A DNA stretch of 64,000 nt from Papaver somniferum (GCF_003573695.1 NW_020650859.1:434001-498000); one strand, 5' to 3'; shown: positions 1 through 12,773, counted from the stretch's first letter. Notes: a model not told the origin generated them from the letters alone. Program-made: numbers and translations.

Positions 1-531
1 AACTTAAAGTTCGGTTAAATTTATGACTAAAAACGGAACTTAATGATTAGTGATTCGTATGATTAGTAATGATTAGTTACCAATAAAAAGTTGGGTTACA
101 AAAAATTGATTTCTTTTTCCGAACTATATGATTAGGATAGAGGGTAAATTAGACACCTCACACCCCTAGGACACCCCTTATAACTGTAGAGTAGACATCC
201 TATCATTTAATGGTCCCCTACAAAAAAAAATGCATGGTCCCAAAAAAATGGCTCTTATTTTTTGTTTCCCCCTAATACATAGTGACGTGTTGGCCCAATC
301 ACCGTCCCAGTGGTACTACCACCAGTTATTACGTGTTCCCAGGTGAAAGAGAAAACAATGAAATACCAAAACTCCAAGTCTTCTTCTTCTCTTTATTCGA
401 GTTTCTCTGCAACCAAGAAAACCAATAATACAAGCAAAAATATAAATATCATCATCTGATTTTCTGTTTCCATCAGATTATTTTTTACTATTTTTAGGAA
501 TTTTTATTTTTCCTGAAGAAGAAGATTCAAC
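1..531. other. 5' flank of the PRA1 gene
   Basis: No coding region was seen. The sequence is AT-rich and ends in a probable 5' leader with CT-rich and A-rich runs just before the ATG at 532. It should contain the promoter, but no TATA box could be placed with confidence. Confidence 0.4.
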
Positions 532-1777
532 ATGGATTGGGGTTCAGTAACAGCAGAAGATCTGATGGATGCATTAAGAGAAGTAGATTGGTCATCACCA
601 CCGCGTCCTCTCACTGAATTCTTCTCTAGATTCACACTCCCCCGATCTTATACCAAATGGAACTCGCGTATCAAATGCAATCTCTACTAGTAAGACTTCT
701 AATTCGCCCTTTTTTTTTAATTCTATAAAACCCTAATTTTATTTTTTAATTTTCATCAAGATTGATTTTCTAATTCAAACAATTAATATTTGCTGCAGCT
801 ACAGGACTAATTACTTCCTCATGATCATCTTCATTCTTGGTTAGTACTGAATTCCTCTTAATTTATTTTAATATCTCATGTTTTTTTTGTTTTTTTTTTT
901 TGAATTAGGGATTTCAATTTCATCAATCTTTCTTTTACTGCAGGGATGGGATTTCTTAGGAGACCTCTTGCTATTGTTGCTGCTCTCACGACTGCCATTA
1001 GCATCGCTTTCCTCAATGATAGGTTGGTATCATCATTTATTGCCCTAATTCTTTTTTATTGTGGTTTACTGTGGTGGTGTAATAGTAACACTAGTGTGGG
1101 TTTATTGATTACAGCTTTGCAGTTACTTTTAATGAGAAGGTTACCAGAACCGTGAGACAGTTCTCGCCACATATGGCTGCAAAGATGAGGCCACCTATTA
1201 CGTTAGTTTTACTCATCATTTACCTTCTGTTGTATGTGCAATTTAATACTGTAATTGAGCCCGTTTGTTAATTTTGGAATGTTATCTTATGTTAATTGTA
1301 GTCCTGTTATTCGTGGGCGTCCATCAAAGAAAAGAGCTATTCATATTTGTGGAAGGCCTAGGTGGATGTTTGTGGCAGTGTTTGCTATGAGTAAGTTGAA
1401 AACTCTGCTGAACTTCCTTTTATTGTCAATTTCTTGTTGTAGAATTTTTGTTAGTTAATTTCTTTATAGCTAATTGCAATCTATTTCCCTTTGTCTCTGT
1501 AGTCAGCTGTTTCCTGTGGTTCACGTCATGTAGTCTCTTAACTGTTTCGTGGGCACTGCTTATTGGCATCCTCGGTAAGTTGGAACTTAAGATATGCTTC
1601 AGTTGTGTAAATTTGATTCTTCTCCTCATTGAGTGTGTTCCCACTTTTCCTGATTTTGGGGTATCTTTTGTAGCCACTGTTTTGCATGCAAGCTTTCGAA
1701 CACCTAACCTGAAGGCTCGCCTCAATACATTCCGCGAGGAATTCCGTGCAGTTTGGCGCAATTATAGCGAGATGTAA
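532..1777 (+). CDS. PRA1A1: PRA1 family protein (A1 type), seven exons
   Basis: Prenylated Rab acceptor family member, a small four-helix membrane protein of ER, Golgi and endosomal membranes that binds Rab GTPases and takes part in vesicle trafficking. Exons deduced from GT-AG sites are 532-689, 799-839, 944-1022, 1115-1201, 1302-1390, 1503-1574 and 1674-1777. They sum to 209 residues, the usual length of the plant A1 subgroup. Recognisable blocks are the N-terminal MDWGSVTAEDLMDALREVDW, the hydrophobic pair around GFLRRPLAIVAAL, the VTRTVRQFSPHMAAKMRPP loop, and the C-terminal RTPNLKARLNTFREEF. Hydrophobic segments lie near residues 65-105 and 145-180. The reading frame is open through all exons, so the gene looks functional. 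Subgroup assignment is from memory of the family and was not checked by alignment. Confidence 0.9.
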
Positions 1778-1925
1778 ATGGGTGGTCCTAGTTTCAAAAA
1801 TGTAAGTTGAGCTCTCTTTGTGTCATAATGTGTAGGTTGATTCGCCAGTTATTTCTGTGATGTGAGAAGGTAATTTCTTAGTTCAATACATGATTTTCAC
1901 AACCCTGCAGTTCTTTTGGTACCCT

Positions 1926-3300
1926 TCTAAGTTCGGTTCTCCTCTATTTTCAGTCACTGTTGGTAGTGGTTAGGCCTTCCTCGTCACTCTCGCGCTTCTT
2001 GTATATTACAATTCATGCTCATGGTATCTTTGTACTTCGGTTTTAGAACAACGATGATCGATGAATCATGTTAGACAATTACTTGCACATCTAACATGCT
2101 TTTTATCATAAGACCCTGGACTCTGTTAATTGAGAAGAATATTTCTGAAATGATGTCAATACGTATATGGGTTTAGATATATGGTGTGTGCTCTTTCACC
2201 TTCCGGGTGAATTAAGACTCAGCAAAATCTCTAGTTGTATAGGTAAGCCAGTTATGGTGGATGAACACACTCTCAGTAAGACTAGGTTGTCCTATGTTAG
2301 CGTGTGCCCTGAAATTGAAATTAATTATGCCTATCCTAGTACTGGTTTAATCTATTGTGATGGAGCCCCCAGCTAAACACCAATGGGACCCCCCTAAATG
2401 TTGGAGCACATTTTGGTCGCTGTCTTTTCATTATCCCAAGAAAGGGATTAAGACTAAAACCCAATAAATCTTCCTACTTGCAACAATGGGCATTTGAATA
2501 CTCTCCGTTAAGAAGCTTCGACCATCGAAAATGCTGGTAAAGAAAGATCGGATATTAAGAATATGGAGGTGGCTAGCGAAGGCTTCTAAATTCAGATCTC
2601 CTCTATTTTCGGTTATTGTTGGTAGTGGTTAGGGCTCTCTCGTCACTTCCCTGCACTTGTTGTATCATTATAATTCATGGTCACAGTATGTTTGCATTCA
2701 AGTTTAAGAACATTGATTGTTGAATGGTGTTAGACAAGGTTCTACTTACATCTAACCTGCTTTTTATCATAAGACCCTGGACACTTTTAATTGAGAAGAA
2801 TATTTCTGAGATGAATTGAATACCTATACGGGTTTTGATCTATGGTGTGTGCCCTTTCCCTTTCACCTTTGGAAAAAATTTAGGGCTCAGCATAGGTAAA
2901 CTAGTTATGGCGGATGAACGCACTCTCGACATGACTAGGTTGTCTATGCTAGAGTGTACATTGAAATTGAAATTGTTTTTACCTATCCTAGTAGTATACC
3001 CTTGTTGATTACGGTTTAATTTATTGCGATGGTGCTCCCTGTTGAATACCAATGGAAGCTCCCTAAATGCATTTGGTCGTTAGCTTTTTCGTTGCCCCAA
3101 GAATAAGACTAAAACCCAATAGATCTTCCAAAAAAGAATCCACTTGCCACTCTCCGTGAAGAAGCTTTGACTATGGAAAATGCTGGTATAGAAAGATTGG
3201 ATAGTAAATGGAGGTGGCTAGCGAAGTTTTAAGTTCGGTTCTCCTCTATTTTCTGGTTATTGTTGGTAGTGGATAGGCCTTTCTCGTCACTCTTGTTACT
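1926..3300. repeat. Three tandem ~650-bp units behind PRA1 (third partial)
   Basis: The same block starts near 1926, 2584 and 3227, marked each time by 'ctcctctattttc' followed by 'attgttggtagtgg' or a close variant. The first two units stay similar for their whole length, with shared marks such as 'tttttatcataagaccctgg' and 'ggaggtggctagcga'. The third unit is recognisable only for its first ~70 bases. Repeat lengths are about 660 and 643 bp. No reading frame is conserved across the units, so this looks like non-coding tandem duplication. Confidence 0.75.
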
Positions 3301-5676
3301 TTGTCTTATACTTGAAACATGCATGTATATTATAGCTGCTTTAGTGGCTCCACTTACCTGGTTTTTATTTGCACATGTTTGTTGGTACTGTAAGACACCA
3401 TACGGTCATCTTGGAGATGGACCAGTTAAAGTCATGGACAACTTTTGTTTTGCTTCAAGTTTAACTAGGGATAGTCTAATTACTCTCACAAGCTGTAGAA
3501 AAAACTGTTTCTCCTCTCTTAAAAGAATTAGGTAGCTCTATCTAACATCTCTGTAGTACTGTTTGTCTCAATACATTTTTTAAAATCAGAATTCTCCTCG
3601 CACTTGCGGTATTTAGAGCTGCTTCAGCGGCTTGCCTGGTTTTGATTTACTCGTGTCAGCTGGTACTAGTAGTGAAAGACACGATATAGTGACCTTGGAT
3701 CTTGATAGGCCAAATAGAGTAGTGGAGAAGTTTCTTCTCATTGCAAATAAAGTTGTTAGTGATAGCTGAAGCTGCTTAGGAGTTTGGGAGGGAAGATTGT
3801 CAAAAACATTGTTACCTGGGTACTGGGTGCCAGTAGAGCTAATTACTCTCAGATGCTGCAGAACTTGCTGGTTACCTTGGTTATTATGGACACACTGGAG
3901 GTACATTCTTCAAAAATGGAATGTGGCAGCTCTATCTATTTCTATTTGTATGGCTGTTCATCTTGATACTTATGCACTGGAATACAGTCTAGCAGTCTAG
4001 ATACTTCCACTACAGATAAAAATGGGATGGGTTGTGAACGTAGATGGCTATAAGCTCCGGTTGTTGCAACAGGTTATAAGTCAGTGTCCTTGGAAATGCT
4101 TAATCTCCGTTTATATCTGCATGTGTTTGCAATGTAGAGTATCGTTGTGGAAATTTAAGTATAATTGTCACTTACAGGCGAGGACATTCAACTCCATAAT
4201 AAGTACATTTTATGTTTTAGATCAGCAATTAAATTCAGATGTTTGCTTCATTTTTAATTATATGTATTGTTACCTTCATCCTAGGTCATTTTCATCTTTC
4301 TTCTGTCGCTAAGTTGTCAAAATGCAAAACTGCAATTATCATGGATCCGTTTGCAGGTCCATGTTTTGCATATTGGCTGATGATATTTGTTGACATGCTT
4401 CCTTTGTTTTATATTGTCTTCGGGCAGGAAGATCGAGCAGGGGGGACATAGACATAATTTTTAGTGGCAATATATGATTCCACTCCATGGGTGAAGCAGC
4501 TACATAAATGAGTTGAATGCAGCGGAGAAGGCTCATGCTAATTGCAGATAACATTTTGTCATCTTTCTGGGATGGGTTTACATATGTTCCGTACTGTATT
4601 ACATGGGGTGACGTATGTGTTCCATTTATACATCCTCTTCATTCGTCTCCTATTTTACAAATTACACATTGCAATTTTTTTTTTTTTTAAGTGGTGGAAT
4701 TTAAACTTTGATGCACACCCTGTATATGATAACTCTTAAATATACACGCCCTACAGATACTCCATGTCTGAAACTGAATTAGTTGTAGTATTGAAACTCT
4801 TAAATATACACGCCCTAAACTTGTGAATCGCTCAGATTTCAGTCATGAAACCGGAAAAGGCTTATTAGTGGTTGAATGAAAACTTGGACTACTTTTGTGT
4901 CAGATATTTAGTTTGAACTGTTGGTTATGCACCCTGTTGATGATATTAGCAGTATGAACTGCACCTGCTCGAGCTTACCTATAAACTGTTGGTTGTGCAC
5001 CCTGTTGATGTATAAACTGCACCTGCACAAGCTTACGTTTCCAGGGCCAAACTCAATTCACAGTAGAGCCACCTATCGGATAGGTGAAAGAAAAGTGAAA
5101 GATTTGTTGGCAGGAATATCTAATCCAGGTAGTATATTTTTTTGGAACATGGGGCTTAGAAAGGAATCAAATCATGTGCACTGTGAAAAAGAAGAAGAAA
5201 GGCATTTTGCTGCCAGATCTTCTCAATAGAATCCAGAACGTAATTAGATATCCAGTGTGCTGTTCTGAGCCAGTATATCATCATGAATTGCACCTTTGAA
5301 GTTGAAGAACAACTATACCCAAGTGACCCCAAACACCAGCCTGTATTCATTTGTGTTTGTCCCATGTGCACTGCAACCCCTTTCTCCCTTTTATATTCCT
5401 CTTCTTCAACAGTTGATGGCTTACAACATCTCTTCCTCTCTCTAAAGGTCTGCTGTCTATTACAGCTTCACTTAACTGCATACACAAGTCCAATTCACTT
5501 TCAGCAGAATCGATTAAAAAAATATACACCTGGTAGGAGGTCCCCATGTTAGAAGAGAGTTAGTATAACTAACTAGAACTGGATTAATGTTATGGAAGAA
5601 GAGCAAAGCTTTGAGTTATCATCATCTTCGTCAGTTGCAGAAACAATAAGCAGTTACAGTTTTGTTGCTAAAGCTT
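3301..5676. other. Non-coding spacer with short duplications
   Basis: No gene could be supported. A weaker duplication joins 3337-3440 to 3619-3720. 'aactcttaaatatacacgcc' occurs near 4730 and again near 4794. A ~65-bp unit with 'caccctgttgatg' is doubled at 4918-5040. Open frames here are short and do not resemble known proteins. The stretch could be transcribed as non-coding RNA, but nothing in the sequence proves this. Confidence 0.5.
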
Positions 5677-5841
5677 ATGATACAGATTTTCAAAATGATG
5701 ATGGCTTGGTACTTGAATTGGGCCGAAGCCGTGGCCTCTGCTTGTGTTCTGTTGATTCTGGGAGGTCTAGTTTGTTGCTGCATCAGTGCAGGACCTAGCC
5801 GCAGTGGTGGTGGAGGCGGGGAAGGATGCGGTGGTGTTTAG
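5677..5841 (+). CDS. Possible 54-residue membrane microprotein
   Basis: A short open frame begins at ATG 5677, with further in-frame ATGs at 5695, 5698 and 5701, and ends with TAG at 5839. From the third of these it reads MMAWYLNWAEAVASACVLL and continues through ILGGLVCCC to a glycine-rich tail. The predicted product has one hydrophobic segment of about 20 residues ending in three cysteines, then a soluble Ser/Gly tail. No family was recognised. A second open frame overlaps it at 5592-5798 in another phase. It may be a genuine small secreted or membrane peptide, or chance coding in a spacer. Confidence 0.22.
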   Translation: MIQIFKMMMAWYLNWAEAVASACVLLILGGLVCCCISAGPSRSGGGGGEGCGGV

Positions 5842-6186
5842 TTTAGCATTTTTTCTTTTTTGACAGAGTTAATCTTTTTTGTATGTATTTTTTTCTTCCA
5901 ATTTTGTGAGAAATCAGAGAACCATGTAGGTAGACAGTCAAGATCATTGTTGTGTAAGTTTTCATTCACCAAAAGCACTGTGTAATCCTATATGCAAAGT
6001 ATTAGTTTAATTGGATTACAATCTAACTCCAGACTTTTTATGTTCATTGAAACTGCAATGGAGAAATCTCAATTAAAGAAAAACTAAATGCCGCAGTCAG
6101 CTGGTTCTCCAGATCGATATAAATATTTTAAAACTGATAATAGAGCTACTACAGCCTAAAAGAAGAAGCCTACTTTTACAACTGTT

Positions 6187-8394
6187 TTATGTTCCAAAGC
6201 TACGGTCTCCTGCATCTCCAAATCCAGGAATTATTAACCTGCAAAATTGAATACACCATCTCAAATGTTACAAGGTTTAATCCAAGCAAAGCGAATGCAT
6301 TTACAATTCAATACAACACAATTATTCGGATATGCCCAGTGAGAAAATTACCCTTTTTCATTTACAGTGGGGTCGATTGTTCCAGTGTACACATGAAGTC
6401 TGAAAAATTCATGAACAAAAACATTGTTTCAGTCTGCAAGGAAGAGAACTACAATTGAAATACAGTAACATATGAAACAAGTGACTAAATTTTACCCAGG
6501 GAAGTTCTCGCTTAGCTTCTGAAGAGCTGGAGGAGCAGCTAAGGCCGATATCTGCCATGAGAAATACACATGATCAGCAAGGAAAACTAAAAAGGAAAGA
6601 GGGAATTTGAGATTTTACATATTAGCACGAACAAGATAGAAATCCCACTCAAAGACAATCAATTCGATATTTTTTAAGAGATCTAATTACCACTTTTATC
6701 TGCTTGAAATCAACTCCCCGGTCCCTCAACATTTCAAGTGCTGCAACAATTGTGCCACCTGATATTGGTTTCCCAAGCCATTGGGGAAATACGCCACAAT
6801 CAGCATATACTATTCTTATAAGCTGGTGTTCTATGAACGAAAACCTATGTCAGACTACAGAAAAGAAAAGAATATTACCTGTTGCCAGCATTGGATCCAC
6901 TACAAGCACACGAGATCCTTCTGGGAGTTTTTCAGGCAACCTTCACAATTAAATACCAGTAAATGTGTGAGGCATTCACTTGCGTAAGTAGGGAGAAGTG
7001 AAGCAAGGTTTGCATTCTCTTACTTGTTCAGATATACAGTCGGCAATAGGGTCTCCTCATTTCTGCTTATTCCTTTACCATCCAAACAGCAATCAAATGA
7101 GATCGTACTGAATCAATAAAAAGGGATTTCTGAAATCCTGCAAACACCCCTCTCAAGTAGAGCTAGACCAGCTCTTAAAATGGGTGCAATCTGTAGTATA
7201 AAAGGCCATATATAAGATGAGTACAATCTGCAGGATAAAGGGACTGTACCCAAATGATAGGTTTTAGTGGCAGGCAAGATTGAGGAAGCATGCTCGACTA
7301 GAGCAAGACCAGCTCTTAAGATGGGTACAATCTGCAGGACAAAAGGGCATAAATAAGTCACTCCACACTCCAAAGATAAGCTAGGAACTAGCACTAGAGC
7401 ACAAATCAACAAATCTAAAGCAGCCACTTACTAACCGTTACAGGTTCTCGCGGATCAATAAATTCAACAGAAGCAACACCCAGTGGCGATTGAATCTCCC
7501 CCGTTACAGTAGGCTGCAACGGATAAAAAAAAACCCACAAAAGAATAAACAACATTGAATTGCTTCCACGAGCTCATATCCTCAAACAACACAAAAGAAA
7601 AGCTCACCAACCAATCCCTCGACGCTTCATAGATAAGTAACCTCCCCAACTCAGCCATTGCATTCTCTACATTGCAAAACATTTTCATAAGGATAACTCG
7701 AAATTGAACAATTCCAAGAACAACATCTGCCTAATAGATAATAATACAATGTGCTGAAAGGGCCATATGGAATTAAGGCATATTATTATCCACTAAACAA
7801 TGTTCCCCTAATACAACAAAAATTACTACTAAATTCCATTGATAAAATACAAAACAAGAGATAAGATTTGATAGTTGAAATTAAAAAAAGAAAACACAAA
7901 GGAGGAATCTTATTGAACTTACTGAAGACAGGAGGAGGAGTCTGTTCATTCCTGAGAACAGAAACCCAATGTTTAATCAATGAATGTGGTGGAACAAACA
8001 CCTGGAAAAAAAACAAAATCAGGATTTCTATTTCAATTTCAATTTTCAATTTCATGGATAAATGATAGACATACCAGCATTCTATCATCAGTAAGAGGCT
8101 TGTTGTTTACTGGTGTTTGAGCTGCTTTCACCACAAAATTTCTACAGTTTCCATCAGAAGGAGGAAACCCCAATGAGCTGCTTGTAGTTGTTGTAGACAT
8201 CGAAGATTTGATAAACAAATTCTGAAACCAAAAAACAATATTTAATTAGGGTTTTTGTTACCGGGCTGGGTTTAGTATATGTTTCTATGGGATGTTACCA
8301 GTGGTGTTTTGGATAAGTTGAAATCCTTGATTGATCTCGTATTTATCGCCGTGAGTCGCGGACAAGGAGTCGGAATCACACTGAAATTCGCCAT
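6187..8394 (-). CDS. UPP: Uracil phosphoribosyltransferase, chloroplast, twelve exons
   Basis: Converts uracil and PRPP to UMP in plastid pyrimidine salvage. Exons, in transcription order, are 8394-8299, 8221-8075, 8001-7923, 7666-7608, 7513-7436, 7331-7250, 7072-7024, 6940-6879, 6758-6691, 6551-6496, 6399-6352 and 6238-6187, and they join without a frame break into 291 residues. The first ~75 residues are Ser/Thr-rich and fit a transit peptide. The body shows VPPHSLIKHWVSVLRNEQTP, EFIDPREPVT, VPILRAGLALVEHASSILPA, the PRPP-binding loop LVVDPMLATGGT, and the uracil-site end IIPGFGDAGDRSFGT. The usual motifs of the family are all present. Intron 6, between the 7331-7250 and 7072-7024 exons, carries a partial second copy of the sixth exon (separate entry). 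Confidence 0.93.
7138..7245 (-). pseudogene. Duplicated exon relic inside UPP intron 6
   Basis: On the minus strand this intronic stretch repeats the start of the preceding exon and its acceptor site. It would read IAPILRAGLALLE, against IVPILRAGLALVE in the true exon at 7331-7250, and then diverges. A further short copy of the acceptor region (CCTGCAGATTGTACTCATC) lies between them near 7219-7237. The copy lacks the rest of the exon and its donor, so splicing it in would break the protein. It reads as an ageing tandem exon duplication. Confidence 0.7.
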
Positions 8395-10740
8395 GAAATG
8401 GATTTCTTTTTGTATTTTGAGAAGATGAGATTTCTGTTAATTAATTTGTTGTTCGACGCAAGGAAGGGACAATAATTGCGGGTATTATCCCCTACGACAT
8501 GACATATTGGTCATATACATCATCTCAATTTCAAGTTAGAAAAAGGAAAACTGTTGTTCACCGAATAACTTATAATATGTAAACATATCTCAAAAAAGCA
8601 ATGAAGAATCCAAGCTCACTCATTTTAATCCAAACTTTTTGTGTAAAAGTCTAATTTACTTGGATGCTTATCATCAATGGAAACGTATCATGTAAAAAAA
8701 TTCACAAATTTTTTAAGCTCATTTTAGTCAATTTTTTAATACAGAGACGAAAATAAAAGTAAGTTTAAATTCCTAACTTTTTGCTTCAACACACGAACAA
8801 AAAATTGGATCATGCCTACAACATAAAAAAAAGTCATTACTAGGAGGTTTTTCGAAGTATCTCTCATCCTCAGTAAACTTTCAATATGAAGCGATCATGG
8901 AAGGTAAAAACCATAGATTGTGTTTAAAATTTTGTTACACTTGTTTTTGGTGATGATTGACGATGAGAAGCTGAAGAATAGATGCCTCGATAGATGATAT
9001 TTCTCCTATATGTATGTTTGAGGAATAAATAACCGACAATGCTGTCACCAGATTATCAAGTCGAGATTTATTTTGATTCGAATCTGTCTGTAAGTACAAT
9101 TCTATTGCTAATGATACCGGATTTGCAATGTCTCACTTTGCTCGTCATCATAATGATAGAAGATTATCTTTTAATTTTCCTTAATTCGTTGGAAAAAGAT
9201 GACGATGTGGTAGGAAACTACTTTTTAAATTTACAAAAGGATGATACCGATAAGAATACATATTTTTTTGATTTTTGCATTGTTATCGAATTAGATGCAC
9301 TAGGCCTCTTGATTGAACCAATGAGTAATTATAATTATTTAGCTTGTGTTAAACACCTCAATTCAGTTGGTTTTAAAAAAAATCGCACCAACGAAAAACG
9401 CATGTATCAAATATTATCTTATTCATTTACAACATGTATACGAAAAATTAACTTAATTAGTTAATTACGAAAACGCATCTCATGTGTTATAATTGCCGAT
9501 AATATTAATGAAATGTGATATACTTAGATATAAATATAGAAATTACATGAAATTATGGTTGTTTCAATTTAAGAAAACAACATCACCATGATTAAAAGTA
9601 ACCACTTAGAGTACCCATAATGGCTTTTCTCTCTATGATAAAGATTTTTTTTTTTTAATTATTTACGCGATTAACTTCTTTGATAACTCTTGTCTCATCA
9701 TACCAACTATATACCAACATATCAGGGTTGATGAATTAGATAACTTATCAAAATTGTTGGAAGTATATGTACTAATAAAACATTGAAAATATATAATATT
9801 GCACTAACAGCTGAATCGAGTCATAAAATTTTCTTCTTTTCTCGGATTTATTACCTTAGTCTTTAGCAACAAGCCACATTACTTTGACTTATTGGTAATA
9901 ATTTTTCTTCCATCACCATCTTATGCTTACCACCCTCTCAAAAAAATTAAGTAAGAACTGACATAAAAATTTCCATTTCCTGTCCAAATTGCTTTAGAGC
10001 TATTAGATTTATAAAATAAGTTTCCATGCATTCATTTAATATCAGACTTGGAATTTCCAAGCCCAGTAAATTTTATTTCCAAAATACTTGCACTTTCTGA
10101 AACTTTTCAAAATTTAATGGCCGACCGCCTCAATTCGGTAACACATGAGACATTCTATAATTAATTGAAATTAAGAATGGGTTGAGAAATAAAATCTCTT
10201 ACCTTTGACCATGTAGAGACGTTCTAATCAACTAATATAATGGGGACATTGATCCTTATAGAATGCGAAAAAAGATCCAATAAATTATTTCGTAACATAT
10301 TTATCTACGAGAACATCCTCCTTCAGTTGATTGCATCCCTTTGAAATGACAAGAGATAAAACACTTAAGTCATTGCTTTTTACAAATGAAGAAAAAGACT
10401 AAGATAATAACATGAATCATGCTTATAACATAAATAAATCAACAATGGGAGGATGCTTAGAGTATCTTCGGAAAACTTTGAAAATGAAGCGAACGTAGAA
10501 GAATAAACGCGTGGTTTGTATTCTATTTATTTTTACACTTGTTTTAGGGTTCTCCAATTTTTTTATATTTTGGATTGCATTTGGTAAGGTAGTTTATCAA
10601 ACTAGAAAAAGTTGGAGTACGGTTTATTAGATTTTTATTTAGTGTTCCAACGAGCAGGTTGAATGTTTTGATATCACGTAAAAGCCCCAATATTTGTGAC
10701 TATTATAAAAAATCAAGATATTGTCATCACCACACAATTT
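8395..10740. other. AT-rich spacer between UPP and the Gag-like relic
   Basis: No supported gene. An open frame of 141 codons at 9039-9464 has an AT-driven composition and no recognisable motif, so it was not called. Two diverged copies of a ~150-bp sequence lie at about 8805-8960 and 10410-10560, sharing 'atcatgc', 'aaactttg/caatatgaagcga' and 'ttacacttgtttt'. They are probably old copies of one repeat family. The UPP promoter should lie just above 8394. Confidence 0.45.
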
Positions 10741-10915
10741 TATATCAACATGTTGCGAGGTTCATAAGAAATACTATTTTGCTGTTAGTAATTTATAATA
10801 AAATAAAACTTGGACTTCCATCTTGAATTCTATATCAACATGTTGCGAAGTTCATAAGAACTACTATTTTGCTGTTAGTAATTTATAATAAAATAAAGCT
10901 TGGACTTCCATCCTG
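10741..10915. repeat. Tandem duplication, ~88-bp unit
   Basis: Two adjacent copies of a unit running from 'tatatcaacatgttgcg' to 'acttggacttccatc' differ at only a few positions. The copies begin near 10741 and 10829. The duplication lies at the left edge of the Gag-like remnant. Confidence 0.8.
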
Positions 10916-12290
10916 AAAGTAATGAATTTAGTTCTTATTGCTACCAACTTGATGAGATGACTGACAATTATGCTTCCGATGAAGACAAGAAATCAAGTGT
11001 TGCTCTTCTATGTGAAAATATTAATTTTGATAATTGTAGAAATACATACATCAATCTTGATAATCTTTTAGAATAGAACCCAATCAAGATGGAAATATTA
11101 ATTAACCCTTCTTTTGGAAACCCGATGTTTAATGTTTCAGGATCACCCATGTGTCTAGAAGCTTGCACACCACGAGTACCTGAATCATCCTATGCGTTGA
11201 CATGCTCTTATTGTTCATTCAAAGGACATGGACTTTCAAAGTTTTTCAAGTACAAACACAAGATGAGATATGTGAACAAGATTCAACGAAGAGCAGAAGG
11301 TCTTGCAAACAAGCTTAAACTCGCGCAGAAAGCCGTTGCGGTATGTAAGATTTTATCTTCTACAAAGAAGCTAGTTTCCAAAGACAAGTCTAGACCAATA
11401 GAGAGAATAGTATGGTCTAAACCAGTTGATAGACAGGGAACGATGAATTCATCTCAAAAAGGTGTTGGTGGAAAAATCGTTGTTCACAGTAGCACAACCT
11501 GATTGTGTCATTTTTGTGCATCTTGTCTCATGTGCCTGATTAAAAGAGACAAGATCGTGCACACCTCATGCTTTTGAAAGAAAAAAAAATGTTTTGTTTT
11601 TCTTATGTCTTGCCTATTTTTTGAGTATGAAAGTCTTTCATTTTGGAAAGGATTTTTCTGTTTATTCAAAAAGAAAGGGTTATTCTCGACAATTCCTGTC
11701 TTTATAGGGTTATGATTTGTGCGAATACAAACCTTTTAAAGGTTTTGAAACCCTACATTCCTTTTTCCTTCTCTGATACTCTTTATATCTTAAGACTGCT
11801 TGTTGAGTTTTGATTGTGAATTCCTTTCACAAAACCGTTTGCATATGGATACTCCAAGCGTCATGTCTTCTGATGGAAAAAATTTCAATATGATTGTTAA
11901 GCCATCAATCACTAAGGAAAAAGAGAGATCTCCATTGTCTCCAACTTTCAAAATAAAAAGAAAGAATGTGAGGAAGCCAAGAGCTGTTCCTTCCAACTCT
12001 CAGAAGTTTTCTGATGTTATTGAAGAGTTGAAGAAGATAAGGAAAGAGATCCATCAAATAAAGGCTTGTGTTTTAAGATCACTGGAAATTCAGAAATCCC
12101 TGGTTTGACAACTTCATCCAAGAAGGTTCATCGGTATTGATTCCTTCCTCCATGAACCATATGTGTCTATGGATGTTGACGACAAGGAGTTCGGGGATGA
12201 TAAGGAATTTTTCAAAGATCTTAATGCCTAGGAAACTTCTTATAGAGAATTTAGATGAACACGATCGCTCGATCAGAAGCGCAAACATTG
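10913..12290 (+). pseudogene. Decayed Gag-like retroelement remnant
   Basis: Several short open frames in different phases, broken by stops, make up this region. The piece at 11089-11502 has a CCHC-type zinc-knuckle pattern, CSYCSFKGHGLSKF, in which the last cysteine is replaced by phenylalanine. A basic stretch with MRYVNKIQRRAEGLANKLK follows. A second piece at about 11845-12108 is lysine-rich and ends in a possible coiled coil (FSDVIEELKKIRKEIHQIK). The order knuckle, basic linker, coiled coil suggests a Copia-type Gag, but no protease, integrase or reverse transcriptase is visible. Assignment is tentative. Confidence 0.45.
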
Positions 12291-12773
12291 AAATTTAATC
12301 TAAATTTATTAAGTAGGAAATACTATATAGTCCTGGAAAAAAATATAATTGAGTAATTTTGGTCTAGTTGATGTATTTGGTCGTTTTTTTGAAATATTAT
12401 TGTTTTCCTAAATATTATTATTTGATTAAATTTAGGACAATAGCCACGCATAATGACATCATCAACGATGTCACAGTCTTTTGATAATAGCATAAATGTC
12501 GTTTTTCTCCTTTTGTTCTAGGTTTTAAATTTATTAAAAACAATGATAGTGGTATTATAATTTTTGAGAATGGTGGTTGTAATACAGAGTAAAGGTTGTG
12601 AAGGGGGTGCCGGTGGTAACACTTAAGGAAGCAGAGTGGTGGCGCTAGTACGTGGAGAAAGAAAAGCTGGTGAATAGATTTGGTATTGATGGGTTTTCTG
12701 GTGCTAGCGGTGGAGATGGAGAAGATAACGAAGTTGTGAAGAAGAAAACTAATAAAGGTTTAAAAGTATGTTT

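Noticed and set aside
1426..1777. Long open frames on both strands over the PRA1 3' exons
   Set aside because: They run through PRA1 introns and exons in wrong phases. The spliced PRA1 model explains the sequence.
9039..9464. 141-codon plus-strand open frame
   Set aside because: AT-rich composition rich in Leu/Ile/Asn/Asp, no motif, no splice or promoter context. Chance frame is more likely.
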